Below, in pieces: positions 1-8,749 of a stretch of DNA of 34,927 nt (the stretch's first letter is position 1; every line of letters starts with the position of its first letter). Under the pieces are notes generated by a model. The model was not told where the DNA came from. It saw only the letters and a program-made list of their open reading frames with translations, and did not search any database. Position numbers and translations under genes: made by a program. The stretch is from Candidatus Harrisonbacteria bacterium (GTDB taxonomy: Bacteria; Patescibacteriota; Minisyncoccia; UBA6257; UBA11618): assembly GCA_016867415.1 (NCBI GenBank), contig VGJO01000004.1, positions 1-34,927 of the forward strand. Reading direction: 5' to 3'.

Positions 1-179
1 GATCAGAGGGTATTGTTGAATATTGTTAAGGTCTATATTCCTGATAGTGATATCTTCTGGCTCATTACACAAATTGTCACGATTTTTCATTCGACCAAAT
101 CAGATGTTGGTTTACCGCTCGGCAATCCCACGTCGCCTACGGCCCGTAAGGACGATATACCCACGCGACCTACGGGGGG

Positions 180-704
180 TTATTTTTGTTTAAGGAGGAA
201 GCGGTAGGGTTTTTGGGACCAGATGGGACCGGCGTAGGCGACGCCAATGCGGGGAGTCATGATAATTTGCCTCTTTTCTTTTTCTTCTGCATTTAAAGCA
301 TCTTCTATCCAGAGGCCGGATTTTTTAGCGAGAATTTCACCATTTACATTTTTATCTATAAGAAATTTCTTTGTGACGCGACCGGGTCCGAGGCAATCCT
401 CTACCCCACGAATTAAGACAGCGGCGGGATAATCTTTTGGTCCACAGACGAGATTAAGCATCCAGTGCATACCGTAAACGAAGTAGACGTAAATAATACC
501 AGGTGCGCCAAACATAGGCGTGTTGCGTGGAGTGCGACCGCGGCTCGCATGGGAGGCGAGATCATCAAAACCCTCGTAGGCTTCGATCTCGATAATCGTG
601 GCGGAAATATAATCGTCTCCTATCTTACGGACAAGACGCGTACCGAGGAGGTCGGGGGCGACGAGGAGAGAGGAACGGTTGAAGAAGGATGATTTTAGTA
701 CCAT
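180..704 (-). CDS. DNA-3-methyladenine glycosylase (AAG/MPG family)
   Basis: Translation has SSFFNRSSLLVAPDLLGTRLVRK...EIEAYEGFDDLASHASRGRTPRNTPMFGAPGIIYVYFVYGMHWMLNLVC, typical of the AAG fold family; ORF track starts at 890 but homology starts at internal Met 704. Confidence 0.93.
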   Translation of the reverse strand: MVLKSSFFNRSSLLVAPDLLGTRLVRKIGDDYISATIIEIEAYEGFDDLASHASRGRTPRNTPMFGAPGIIYVYFVYGMHWMLNLVCGPKDYPAAVLIRGVEDCLGPGRVTKKFLIDKNVNGEILAKKSGLWIEDALNAEEKEKRQIIMTPRIGVAYAGPIWSQKPYRFLLKQK

Positions 705-783
705 GCGAAAAGGTCGCGACTCCGCGATTGTTTGGTATATTGCATTTAGTAGATCCTGATAGCGGACAAATCTAAGATAAAAA

Positions 784-1131
784 CTACTCCAGATCGGAGT
801 CGGATTTGAGGTGCTCAATGAATTCTTCGTTGGTGATATCGATCGAAGAGGAAGGAATGGGAGACTTGGAACGCTTTTTAATCTTTTCATTCAGATAGGT
901 GTCGAGCTTTAAGACGAGGAGACGGACACGACGGAGAAACTTGTCCCAGTGACGGCCAAAAGTGGAGTCGAGCTCATCGAGCGGAAGGCGGTTTACTAGG
1001 CGTTCAAAAAAAATGACGAGATGAGCACTCCCTTCATCTTCATCTTGGATGCGCGGGAGGGCGCGAGCAAGAAGAAAAATAATTAAGGACAAAGAGGAGA
1101 AGAATAGTATTTGGAGGATGAAATCGTACAT
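784..1131 (-). CDS. hypothetical protein with one N-terminal transmembrane helix
   Basis: 115-aa ORF; MYDFILQILFFSSLSLIIFLLARALP is a hydrophobic segment followed by charged cytosolic tail. Confidence 0.6.
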   Translation of the reverse strand: MYDFILQILFFSSLSLIIFLLARALPRIQDEDEGSAHLVIFFERLVNRLPLDELDSTFGRHWDKFLRRVRLLVLKLDTYLNEKIKKRSKSPIPSSSIDITNEEFIEHLKSDSDLE

Positions 1132-1193
1132 AATTCCTTTATAAGGTCACGGGTATGTGAGTGTTTAAAATAATACATTTACTGGATTCTGAC

Positions 1194-1228
1194 TCCCGCC
1201 TTCGTGAGTGCACTATGGCGAGGCAAAA
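1194..1228. repeat. 35-nt dispersed repeat, shared with 13651-13685
   Basis: See 13651-13685; 33/35 identity. Confidence 0.75.
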
Positions 1229-1254
1229 TAAAAACAGGGAAAACCCTGTTTTTG
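1229..1254 (-). terminator. rho-independent terminator after tsf
   Basis: AAAAACAGGG-AAAA-CCCTGTTTTTG symmetric hairpin with A/T runs on both sides; directly downstream of tsf stop. Confidence 0.8.
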
Positions 1255-1704
1255 TTATAACTCAAAACGAACGAAGCGGGCAAGGGAGATGTTTTCGCCG
1301 GTCTTTGCGATTACCGACTTAATAAGCTCACTTATACTCATGCTTTCATCTTTCATAAAAGGCTGCGTAAGGAGCTCTTCAACGGATTCGGCGCCAATAC
1401 CGGCAATATGAAGAGCGAGATCTTGAGCTAAGGACTGAAAAAGATCACCTTTTGCAACAAAATCAGTCTCACAGCGGAGCTCAAGAAGGACGCCAACGCG
1501 ATTCAAATGAATGTAGGACTTTAAGAGACCGGCGCCAGTGGCACGCTCGGACTTCTTATCGGCTTTTGCAATTCCGCGTTCGGCAAGAAGAGCTTCGGCT
1601 TTAGTAAAGTCACCGGCAGCATCAGTCAAAGCTTGCTTGCATTCCATAATACCAGCACCGGTCTTTTCGCGGAGAGTTTTGATATCGGAGGGAGAGAAGG
1701 ACAT
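1255..1704 (-). CDS. tsf: elongation factor Ts (short form, 149 aa)
   Basis: Contains [33 protein letters not shown] and [16 protein letters not shown]-Ts signatures. Confidence 0.95.
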   Translation of the reverse strand: MSFSPSDIKTLREKTGAGIMECKQALTDAAGDFTKAEALLAERGIAKADKKSERATGAGLLKSYIHLNRVGVLLELRCETDFVAKGDLFQSLAQDLALHIAGIGAESVEELLTQPFMKDESMSISELIKSVIAKTGENISLARFVRFEL

Positions 1705-1791
1705 AGTTTTTTATTTAATTATAAAGATATTGATAAAAATAGACCTGGATCCCGAGCTTTACTCGGGAATGATAATACCAATGACGCGGTC

Positions 1792-2529
1792 TTACTTAGC
1801 GGACTGAGCAATTTTTTCGAGTTCGGCGAGGAGGAAGGAAACAGAGAGGCGGGAGTTATCATTGGCAGGAATGAGATGAGTAACAAGATCAGGATTACAA
1901 TCAGAACTCGCAATACCGATCACGGGAATCTTCAAAAGATTGGCCTCGTGGACCACAGTGCGGTGCTCAATCGGATCGACGACAAGAATTGCCGCGGGAA
2001 GTCCGCCCATATTTTCAAAACCAGAAAAAAGAGTGTTCATTTTTTCCATTTTGCGATCAAGCATAAGCCGCTCCTTTTTGGTATAGCGAGTAAGTTCGCC
2101 TCGCTCTTTTTCCATCCGAAGTTTTTTCATAGTCTCGATCCGCTTACTGATCGTCTTCCAGTTGGTGAGCGTACCACCAAGATAGCGCTCAGTTACAAAG
2201 GGAAAATTATTTTTCTTAGCAAAGTCTTCGATAATGTCTTTGATGGCTGGTTTGCCGCAGACGACAAAGATGGGCTTCTTGCCGTCAACAAGAGTTTTCA
2301 AAAATTCACCGGCGGATTTCAAAAGTCGCATGGTTTCCAAAAGGTCAAAGATATCTACTCCGCGGCGAGTGCCCCAGATGTAGGGATTCATCTTTGGATT
2401 GGTGCGGCTGTGCTTGCGGCCCCGAAGGACGCCAGTTTCGACCATTTTATCAAGAAGAGCTTTTTCTTCGACGGGGAGAGTGATCTCACCGAGCTCTTCT
2501 GTAGTAGCTTTCACAGTTTGTTCTGTCAT
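1792..2529 (-). CDS. rpsB: 30S ribosomal protein S2
   Basis: GVLRGRKHSRTNPKMNPYIWGTRRGVDIFDLLET...FVTERYLGGTLTNWKTISKRI...PVIGIASSDCNPDLVTHLIPANDNS. Confidence 0.96.
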   Translation of the reverse strand: MTEQTVKATTEELGEITLPVEEKALLDKMVETGVLRGRKHSRTNPKMNPYIWGTRRGVDIFDLLETMRLLKSAGEFLKTLVDGKKPIFVVCGKPAIKDIIEDFAKKNNFPFVTERYLGGTLTNWKTISKRIETMKKLRMEKERGELTRYTKKERLMLDRKMEKMNTLFSGFENMGGLPAAILVVDPIEHRTVVHEANLLKIPVIGIASSDCNPDLVTHLIPANDNSRLSVSFLLAELEKIAQSAK

Positions 2530-2563
2530 TTACTTATATTATTACGATTTTTTTGATTTGATT

Positions 2564-2592
2564 AGTATAAAGGATAAAATTTTATTTGACAA
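2564..2592 (-). promoter_or_regulatory. sigma70-like promoter for rpsB-tsf
   Basis: On minus strand TTGTCA - 17 nt - TATACT upstream of rpsB. Confidence 0.65.
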
Positions 2593-2658
2593 GGGTTTTA
2601 ATTTATATGCTTTACAGAAAAAAGTTATTCCCAATAGCCTATGTGATACAATGAGAGC

Positions 2659-3741
2659 GTGAGCCGACAGAAGCAAAATAGTGGATATACCTTAATTGAG
2701 GTTTTAATTTCTATCTCTATTTTTGCGATGATCGCGGTGGCTTTTGCCTCTCTTTTTATAAGCTTTTTACGAATTTCGGAGTCAGACAAGACGCAGAGCG
2801 AGGTGACTTCCCAGCTTAATTTCATCATGCAGCGGATCACGGGGATCATACAGGGAGCCTCGGCTTACTATGTGCGGTGCGATTCTTCTCCATCGAATCC
2901 ATCAACTAACGACAGAGATACTCAGGGCGATGAAAGTGATCAAGATTGTGATTCGAGTCAGCCGGGGATTCAAGGGGAACGACTGGTGGTGCGGGTAAGA
3001 AATGAGACGACGAATGCAATCGATGACTCTAATGGACCGATTGAGATCTATCGAGACTCCATTGATCAGAGTCTCAAAATCACTATCGGCCGAGGCACGA
3101 TGAAAAAGCCTTATACTTTATCAAACTCACAAATCACGCTCGATAGCTTGAGTTTTAGCAAGAGCACATCTGAAAAAAGCCCGAACCCACTGTCTGTGAC
3201 ACTTACCGTGAGCTCGAAGAAAACATTTCCCAGCAAGATCACTCGAATGATTACGAGCGGTATTTTACGATCGAATGCGGCGGTCTTTGATACCGAGGTG
3301 ATCCCAAGTGAAGGGAGCAATGGAATCACTGGGACAGATCTCGGGCAAAACAGTATGCGGTGGCGAAAGGGATACTTTGCTGATGGGGATTTTTCCGGCA
3401 CCGTGACGGCGGGAGCAGTGACCACAAATAGTCTCACTCTAGGGAGTGGTGGTGCATCGATTGGAAAGGTATATAGAGGAAGCTTTTCAGTGGAACTAAC
3501 GGTCCCTATTGCCGCTGGTAATGAAATAGTGGGAGATACAGTAATAACCATCTCGGGGGCAAGAGACTTAGTGAATACGGATATCGTAATCGTCACTCCA
3601 CAGACCAATCCCAGCTATCTCGTCACCGAAGGATGGCGAGTCACGAGCGGGAGCCAGATCTCGGGGAGAGTTAGAAACTCATCGGTCAACGGTGTGGTGA
3701 GGCCGGGGATTTATACATTTAATTATCTTATTATTAAGTAA
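2659..3741 (+). CDS. prepilin-type N-terminal methylation domain protein with long C-terminal region
   Basis: GTG start; SGYTLIEVLISISIFAMIAVAFASLF is a class III signal/pilin helix. C-terminal part has DLGQNSMRWRKGYFADGDFSGTVTAGAVTTNSLTLGSGG. Confidence 0.85.
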   Translation: MSRQKQNSGYTLIEVLISISIFAMIAVAFASLFISFLRISESDKTQSEVTSQLNFIMQRITGIIQGASAYYVRCDSSPSNPSTNDRDTQGDESDQDCDSSQPGIQGERLVVRVRNETTNAIDDSNGPIEIYRDSIDQSLKITIGRGTMKKPYTLSNSQITLDSLSFSKSTSEKSPNPLSVTLTVSSKKTFPSKITRMITSGILRSNAAVFDTEVIPSEGSNGITGTDLGQNSMRWRKGYFADGDFSGTVTAGAVTTNSLTLGSGGASIGKVYRGSFSVELTVPIAAGNEIVGDTVITISGARDLVNTDIVIVTPQTNPSYLVTEGWRVTSGSQISGRVRNSSVNGVVRPGIYTFNYLIIK

Positions 3742-3786
3742 TTAATAATTCCGAAGAGGTTGATAGGAAATAAATCTTGCCCCGTT

Positions 3787-4484
3787 TCAGGATCTTCGCT
3801 TCGCTGCGAGATTCCGGGTCAAGTCCGGAATGATAAGCAAATAATTTTTTCTTTGGGATTGCAGCCAGAGGATAAGAGAGGTGAGAAGAAGGGGAACAGT
3901 GAAGATGGCGAAGAGATAGTAGCTAAAACTTGAGGTAAGGCCCCCAAAGTAGAAGAAGGCGAGATTGACCGGAATATCAATAATCAGAGTGACGATAATG
4001 AAGATACGAAAAGAGAGACTGGAAAGACCGGCGGCGTAGCTTATAACATTAAAAGCAGAGAGAGCAAAGAAGCGGAGACCGAGAAAAGCCCAGAATTGAT
4101 TTTTGGCATCTATGGTGCTTTGCCACTCGCGGATTTTTTCAAGCGGAGAGAAGAAGCGAATGACGAGATCGCGAAATCGGCGGGCAATGAGGAAGGTGGA
4201 GATTGCACCGATTTCGGCACCAATAAAATTGTAGATGAAGGCCTGCTACCAAGGGAAAAGGGAGATGCTTTCAAAGGCGACCGGCGCGCCGGGGAGCGGA
4301 GTGATGACCACTCCTAAAAATCGGAAGAAAATAATAACAAGAGGCGCGAAAAGAGGGTGGATCCGGAAGGCTTCGAGCACCGCAGTCTGAAAATCCGGCA
4401 GGAAAATCGGCGAGAGGAAGAGAATGGTGATGAGGGTGCCGGGGATAATCCAGACTGTTTTTATGAATTTAGACCAGAAGTTCT
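3787..4484 (-). pseudogene. VTT/TVP38 (SNARE-associated, DedA-like) membrane protein, disrupted
   Basis: Manual minus-strand translation: KFIKTVWIIPGTLITILFLSPIFL...VVITPLPGAPVAFESISLFPW*QAFIYNFIGAEIGAISTFLIARRFRDLVIRFFSPLEKI...FWAFLGLRFFALSAFNVISYAAGLSSLSFRIFIIVTLIIDIPVNLAFFYFGG. In-frame TAG at 4246-4248; no ATG/GTG/TTG between the upstream in-frame TAA and the conserved part. Confidence 0.7.
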
Positions 4485-5257
4485 TTTAGAGCGCGGTCTT
4501 CCACTATGACATGACCACCACCGAAGACGGCAAAGATGCTTTGACCTTCCTGCCAAAACTTTAGAATTCCAGAAACAATAGTTGCATCCCGGAAGGTGCT
4601 TAATGCTCTGGGAATTTTATTAATTACAGAATAATCTTTTGTGGGATTTATGATGGTGGCAAAAAATTCTTTATCGTCTTTATTAAAATCAGTATTAAAT
4701 ATTTTTTTATGAATCTCTTTAAGAGAGATGATGGAGAAATAAAACTCTTCCCAACCAGAGGCCTTTTGATCGGCTTTTAGGTAGGAATTCATGTACTCCT
4801 CAAAATCAGGGATGTCTTTGAGATGCCTGTGCCACTGATTAATAACTCGGGCGAAAAAATAATAGGCGATTTCTTCTTTAGAATACTCTTTTAAAAGCTC
4901 TGCATATTCTTCACTCCGCTTGGGTTCGGGGCAAAAAATAGGAGTTTCTAGCTTTGAGGCCCATAGAGTCACTAGATCCCCTTCAGATCCTTTTCTTATT
5001 GCTTCTTCTTCATTTGCACGAACAGCTCTCACACCACCTTCTACTAAAAAAACTCTTTTATTGCTTTTGGTCTTTTGTAAAAAATCCTCCCAATACTTGC
5101 GGAGTCGAGGATACTGTTCATCTTGCGGGTCACGGGAGTGATTAGCGCCAAAATAATAAAAGATTTGATCATCTTTTATTATTTCTAAAGTGGGATTATG
5201 GCGGGCGATTTTGTTCCAATCGGCGTAGGAATAGAGAAGAGAATAGATCTTTTTCAT
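4469..5257 (-). CDS. TraB/PrgY/TIKI-like putative hydrolase
   Basis: 262 aa with GANH and GGGH (two Gx2H motifs), VEGG acidic motif and a conserved-looking FRDATIVSGI; resembles the TraB/TIKI arrangement. Confidence 0.5.
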   Translation of the reverse strand: MKKIYSLLYSYADWNKIARHNPTLEIIKDDQIFYYFGANHSRDPQDEQYPRLRKYWEDFLQKTKSNKRVFLVEGGVRAVRANEEEAIRKGSEGDLVTLWASKLETPIFCPEPKRSEEYAELLKEYSKEEIAYYFFARVINQWHRHLKDIPDFEEYMNSYLKADQKASGWEEFYFSIISLKEIHKKIFNTDFNKDDKEFFATIINPTKDYSVINKIPRALSTFRDATIVSGILKFWQEGQSIFAVFGGGHVIVEDRALKELLV

Positions 5258-5269
5258 ATTTAGTAGGAA

Positions 5270-5437
5270 TTAAAGTCCCCTAAGGGATACATATCTAATG
5301 CAATTTCCTTTTGAAGAAAAACTGCGAAGCGTATAATTCCCAATTTTTCCAGCTCCAGCCTTACCTAGCGCTTCACAAACCATGTCGGCGTGCCACTCTG
5401 GGACGAAAACAACAATTTTTACGTTTTTACTTGCCAT
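5270..5437 (-). CDS. 55-aa NIF3/YqfO insert-like (CutA-like) peptide
   Basis: MASKNVKIVVFVPEWHADMVCEALGKAGAGKIGNYTLRSFSSKG resembles the PII/CutA-like insert of NIF3 proteins; start codon overlaps end of secA. Confidence 0.55.
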   Translation of the reverse strand: MASKNVKIVVFVPEWHADMVCEALGKAGAGKIGNYTLRSFSSKGNCIRYVSLRGL

Positions 5438-7826
5438 GACACTTCTTAAACTTCTTTGCCGAACCGCAGGGACAGGGGTCGTTGCGGCCAACGTTCTTGA
5501 AATCGAGGAGGGTGTCGGAGTGGGTACCGGGGGCTTCGGGGTTATCGGTGCCGGCGCCGATCACAAGGCCGGTTACTGTGCCTTCGGCTTGAGCTTTTGC
5601 GAGGCTTGCGCGGACTTCCTTGACGCGGAGACCAGAGGTGATTAAGGCATCTTTATTTTTCTCGGTCCAGGATTCGTAATCAGTCATCATAGTCTGGTAG
5701 AGGCGATGAGCTTCACGGCGAAACTCAAGGAGGGGGTCTTTCTGGCCGTAGCCTTGGAGCTGGACAGATCCTTTTAAGGCATCGATATTTTCCAAATGAG
5801 TCATCCAGAATTGATCGAGCATGGCGAGCGCTTCGGGAGCGGTAGCTTCGCCCACGAGGAGCTCTTGGCGCTTCTTATAAACGGTGAGCCGCTGACGATT
5901 GATCACATCATCGTACTCAAGAAGGTGCTTGCGGGAATCAAAATGAAGCCCTTCGATCTTGCTCTGGGCTTGCTCGACAGAACGGGAGACGAGATTGGCG
6001 CTAATCGGGAGATCCTCGGGGATATTGAAGGCGGTCATCATATTTTTTAGCTTGTCACCGCCGAAGATGCGGAGAACATCATCCTCCAGAGAGAGAAAAA
6101 ATTGCGACGAACCAGGATCGCCCTGACGGCCGGCGCGGCCGCGGAGCTGATTGTCGATGCGGCGAGCTTCGTGGCGCTCAGTACCGATGACGTGGAGACC
6201 ACCGGCATCTCTCACCTCTTTTGACTCTTCTTCATCCGGTGGATTGCCGCCAAGAATGATGTCAACACCACGACCGGCCATGTTAGTTGCGACCGTGACT
6301 GCACCTTTACGACCCGCTTGGGCAATGATCGCACCTTCGCGTTCGTTATTTTTGGCGTTTAGGACCTCGTGACGGATACCTTCTAAGGAAAGACTGAGAG
6401 AGAGGGCTTCGTTTTGCTCGATCGAGACCGTACCAATAAGGATGGGCTGGCCAGTGGCATTGACCCGCTTAACCTCCTCGATGATGGCGCTCATTTTGGC
6501 ATCTTTACTCTTATAAATAAGATCGGGGTTGTCTTTGCGGATGTTTTTCCTATGTGTGGGGATCTTAACCACCTCAAGATGGTAGACCTTATCGAATTCT
6601 TCGGCGGAGGTCTGTGCTGTACCAGTCATACCGGCGAGCTTTTTGTAGAGGCGGAAATAATTTTGAATGGTGATCTCGGCGTAGGTGCGGGATTCATTTT
6701 TCACCTCTACGCCTTCTTTGGCTTCGAGCGCCTGGTGGAGACCGGCGGAGTAGCGACGACCAGGAAGCATGCGACCGGTGAATTGGTCGACGATCAGGAT
6801 CTCTCCATTTTTTACCACATAGTCCTTATCGCGGGTGAAGAGACCATAGGCTTTGAGGGATTCATTCAAATAATGAGAGAGGCGAAGATTATCACTGCCA
6901 TAGAGATTGTCGATGCCAAGAGCCTGTTCGACTTTATTAATGCCAGACTCAGTGATCGTGGCGCTCTTATGCTTCTCATCCACTTCATAGTCCACACCGG
7001 CCTCGAGACTAGCGACAAGGCGGGCAAAGGTCTTGTAAAAGCCGCTCGATTCTTGATCAGGAGCACTGATGATGAGCGGGGTGCGGGCTTCATCAATCAA
7101 GATGCTGTCGACTTCGTCGATGATGGCAAAATGAAAGTCGCGCTGAACTTGAGCGGGAGTCTGGTAGGCGAGATTATCGCGAAGATAGTCAAAACCAAAT
7201 TCATGATTGGTGCCATAGGTGATGTCGGCCCGATAGGCGTCGCGACGGGAAATAGGCCGGAGATAATCCATCTGCACGAGGAAGGAGCCGGTCTTATCCC
7301 GCTCGTCGTCGATCAAGACATCACCTTCTTTTTTTATCTTATAGTCAGGGTCGTAGATGTAGGCAGACTCATGCGAGAGGCAGGAGACAGTGAGGCCGAG
7401 CGCGTGATAGACCTGACCCATCCAGACAATATCGCGCTTTGCTAAATAGTCGTTGACCGTGATGACGTGGACACCCCGGCCGGTCAAGGCATTGAGATAG
7501 ATGGGAGAGGTGGAGGTGAGCGTCTTACCCTCACCGGTCATCATCTCGGTAATTTTTCCTTCGTGGAGGGTAATGCCGCCCAAGAGCTGGACGTCGTAGT
7601 GGCGCTGGCCAAGCGTACGGGTGGCGGCTTCGCGGACGAGGGCGAAGGCGCGCGGAAGAAGGGCATCGAGAGATTCTCCTTGATGAGCATGGTCTTTAAG
7701 CTTCAGGCTTTCCTCTTTAAGTCCAGTATCAGAAAGCGCCGCAATTTCTTCAGAAAGAGCGTTGATTTCTTTTATTTTTTTTCGAGATTTTGCGAGAGGA
7801 TCTCCAAAGCCAAATAGATTAAACAT
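5427..7826 (-). CDS. secA: preprotein translocase subunit SecA (799 aa)
   Basis: MMTGEGKTL, DEVDSILIDEARTPLIIS, TNMAGRGVDIILGG, RGRAGRQGDPGSSQFFLSLEDDVLRIFGG, C-terminal CPCGSAKKFKKCHGK SEC-C motif. Confidence 0.98.
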   Translation of the reverse strand: MFNLFGFGDPLAKSRKKIKEINALSEEIAALSDTGLKEESLKLKDHAHQGESLDALLPRAFALVREAATRTLGQRHYDVQLLGGITLHEGKITEMMTGEGKTLTSTSPIYLNALTGRGVHVITVNDYLAKRDIVWMGQVYHALGLTVSCLSHESAYIYDPDYKIKKEGDVLIDDERDKTGSFLVQMDYLRPISRRDAYRADITYGTNHEFGFDYLRDNLAYQTPAQVQRDFHFAIIDEVDSILIDEARTPLIISAPDQESSGFYKTFARLVASLEAGVDYEVDEKHKSATITESGINKVEQALGIDNLYGSDNLRLSHYLNESLKAYGLFTRDKDYVVKNGEILIVDQFTGRMLPGRRYSAGLHQALEAKEGVEVKNESRTYAEITIQNYFRLYKKLAGMTGTAQTSAEEFDKVYHLEVVKIPTHRKNIRKDNPDLIYKSKDAKMSAIIEEVKRVNATGQPILIGTVSIEQNEALSLSLSLEGIRHEVLNAKNNEREGAIIAQAGRKGAVTVATNMAGRGVDIILGGNPPDEEESKEVRDAGGLHVIGTERHEARRIDNQLRGRAGRQGDPGSSQFFLSLEDDVLRIFGGDKLKNMMTAFNIPEDLPISANLVSRSVEQAQSKIEGLHFDSRKHLLEYDDVINRQRLTVYKKRQELLVGEATAPEALAMLDQFWMTHLENIDALKGSVQLQGYGQKDPLLEFRREAHRLYQTMMTDYESWTEKNKDALITSGLRVKEVRASLAKAQAEGTVTGLVIGAGTDNPEAPGTHSDTLLDFKNVGRNDPCPCGSAKKFKKCHGK

Positions 7827-7949
7827 TCTTCATTAAGCAATTTTGCTTATTGTATCATAAAAAATGTGGTTTTTCTAGGGTATTTTCTTTTCTCTTGCAA
7901 TTTATTAAGCTCAAGAAAAGTCCTAAACCAAGATTTATTTTTAAAACAG

Positions 7950-8273
7950 ATGAAGATCATAGTGAGAGCAACAAATATCGAACTTACTGAGCCGCTGAAA
8001 GAATATATCAATATGAGAATTGAGCCGCTTAGCAAATTTTTGGGGAAGATGGATCTTGAAGGGGCGGTGGAGGCACAGGTAGAGGTGGGGCGAATGACGC
8101 ACCATCACCATAAAGGAGATGTCTTTCGAGCGGAGGTAAATTTACACTTACCAAAGAAGTCGCTCCGGGCGGAGAGTGAAACGTATGATGCGAGGGTGGC
8201 GATTGATAATGTGAGAGATACATTAGCACGAGAAATTAAGGAATATAAAGAACGTATCTCTGAAATGGCATAA
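7950..8273 (+). CDS. hpf: ribosome hibernation promoting factor / sigma54 modulation protein family
   Basis: MKIIVRATNIELTEPLKEYINMRIEPLSKFLG...VEVGRMTHHHHKGDVFRAEVNLHLPKKSLRAES; internal Met 7950 is the natural start. Confidence 0.92.
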   Translation: MKIIVRATNIELTEPLKEYINMRIEPLSKFLGKMDLEGAVEAQVEVGRMTHHHHKGDVFRAEVNLHLPKKSLRAESETYDARVAIDNVRDTLAREIKEYKERISEMA

Positions 8274-8275
8274 AC

Positions 8276-8368
8276 TTGTCTTTTTCATTTAATTTCTATT
8301 TTTTCTTACGCTGAGCTCCTCACATACTTTCTTGAGTATGCTCCAGTGCCCGCTCGCGATCAAAAAGA
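8276..8368. repeat. palindromic dispersed repeat, copy A
   Basis: CTTTTTCATTTAATTTCTATTTTTTCTTACGCTGAGCTCCTCACATACTTTCTTGAGTATGCTCCAG..GCTCGCGATCAAAAA, divergent match to copies B, C and D. Confidence 0.6.
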
Positions 8369-8380
8369 TGATCAGGAAAT

Positions 8381-8407
8381 AAAAAACCCGGTGATAATCA
8401 CACCGGG
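8381..8407 (-). terminator. rho-independent terminator
   Basis: Minus strand CCCGGTG-TGATTAT-CACCGGG followed by TTTTTT. Confidence 0.85.
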
Positions 8408-8524
8408 CAGAGCCTTCGGGCCGATGCAGACTCCCTCTCTCCAGTAAGTCTGCAGACCAGGAGCTTGATTGGAAGCGGGCAACTCTTACTTCAACGCTTC
8501 GTAATCTCTCTCTGAAGGACTCAT
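8381..8524 (-). ncRNA. candidate structured small RNA of unknown family
   Basis: No ORF; minus-strand promoter TTAACA-17-TATAGA at 8559-8531; stem GCAGACT/AGTCTGC and GCC-CGAA-GGC; ends in CCCGGTGtgattatCACCGGG-TTTTTT. Confidence 0.55.
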
Positions 8525-8530
8525 AGCGTT

Positions 8531-8559
8531 TCTATACTTTCAACATTCTTAATTGTTAA
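8531..8559 (-). promoter_or_regulatory. candidate sigma70-like promoter of the small RNA
   Basis: Minus strand TTAACA, 17-nt spacer, TATAGA. Confidence 0.5.
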
Positions 8560-8749
8560 TTAATTTTAGCAAATCTATTGATAAAAGTCAATCGTGGCAA
8601 AATCTTGTAAAACAAGGTTTTCAATTAAAAAACCCCTACCTCCTCCGCCTAGGAGTACCAATAATGCATTTTAAAAAGTTGATAGCTGATGAGACTCACT
8701 AATTTTACCTTTCCTAAGGCAATGCTTAGCTTTTTTACTTTATTCTAAA

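Noticed and set aside
1633-2556. 307-aa plus-strand ORF
   Set aside because: Antisense to rpsB and the tsf/rpsB gap; shadow ORF.
6414-7445. 343-aa plus-strand ORF
   Set aside because: Exactly antisense to well-supported secA; composition is typical of a shadow ORF with no recognisable domain.
8381-8524. Assignment of the candidate ncRNA to 4.5S SRP RNA, 6S RNA or T-box
   Set aside because: Lacks the GGAAGGAAGCAGCC-type SRP loop, the long symmetric 6S hairpin and the T-box GGTGGCACCGCG element; left unassigned.
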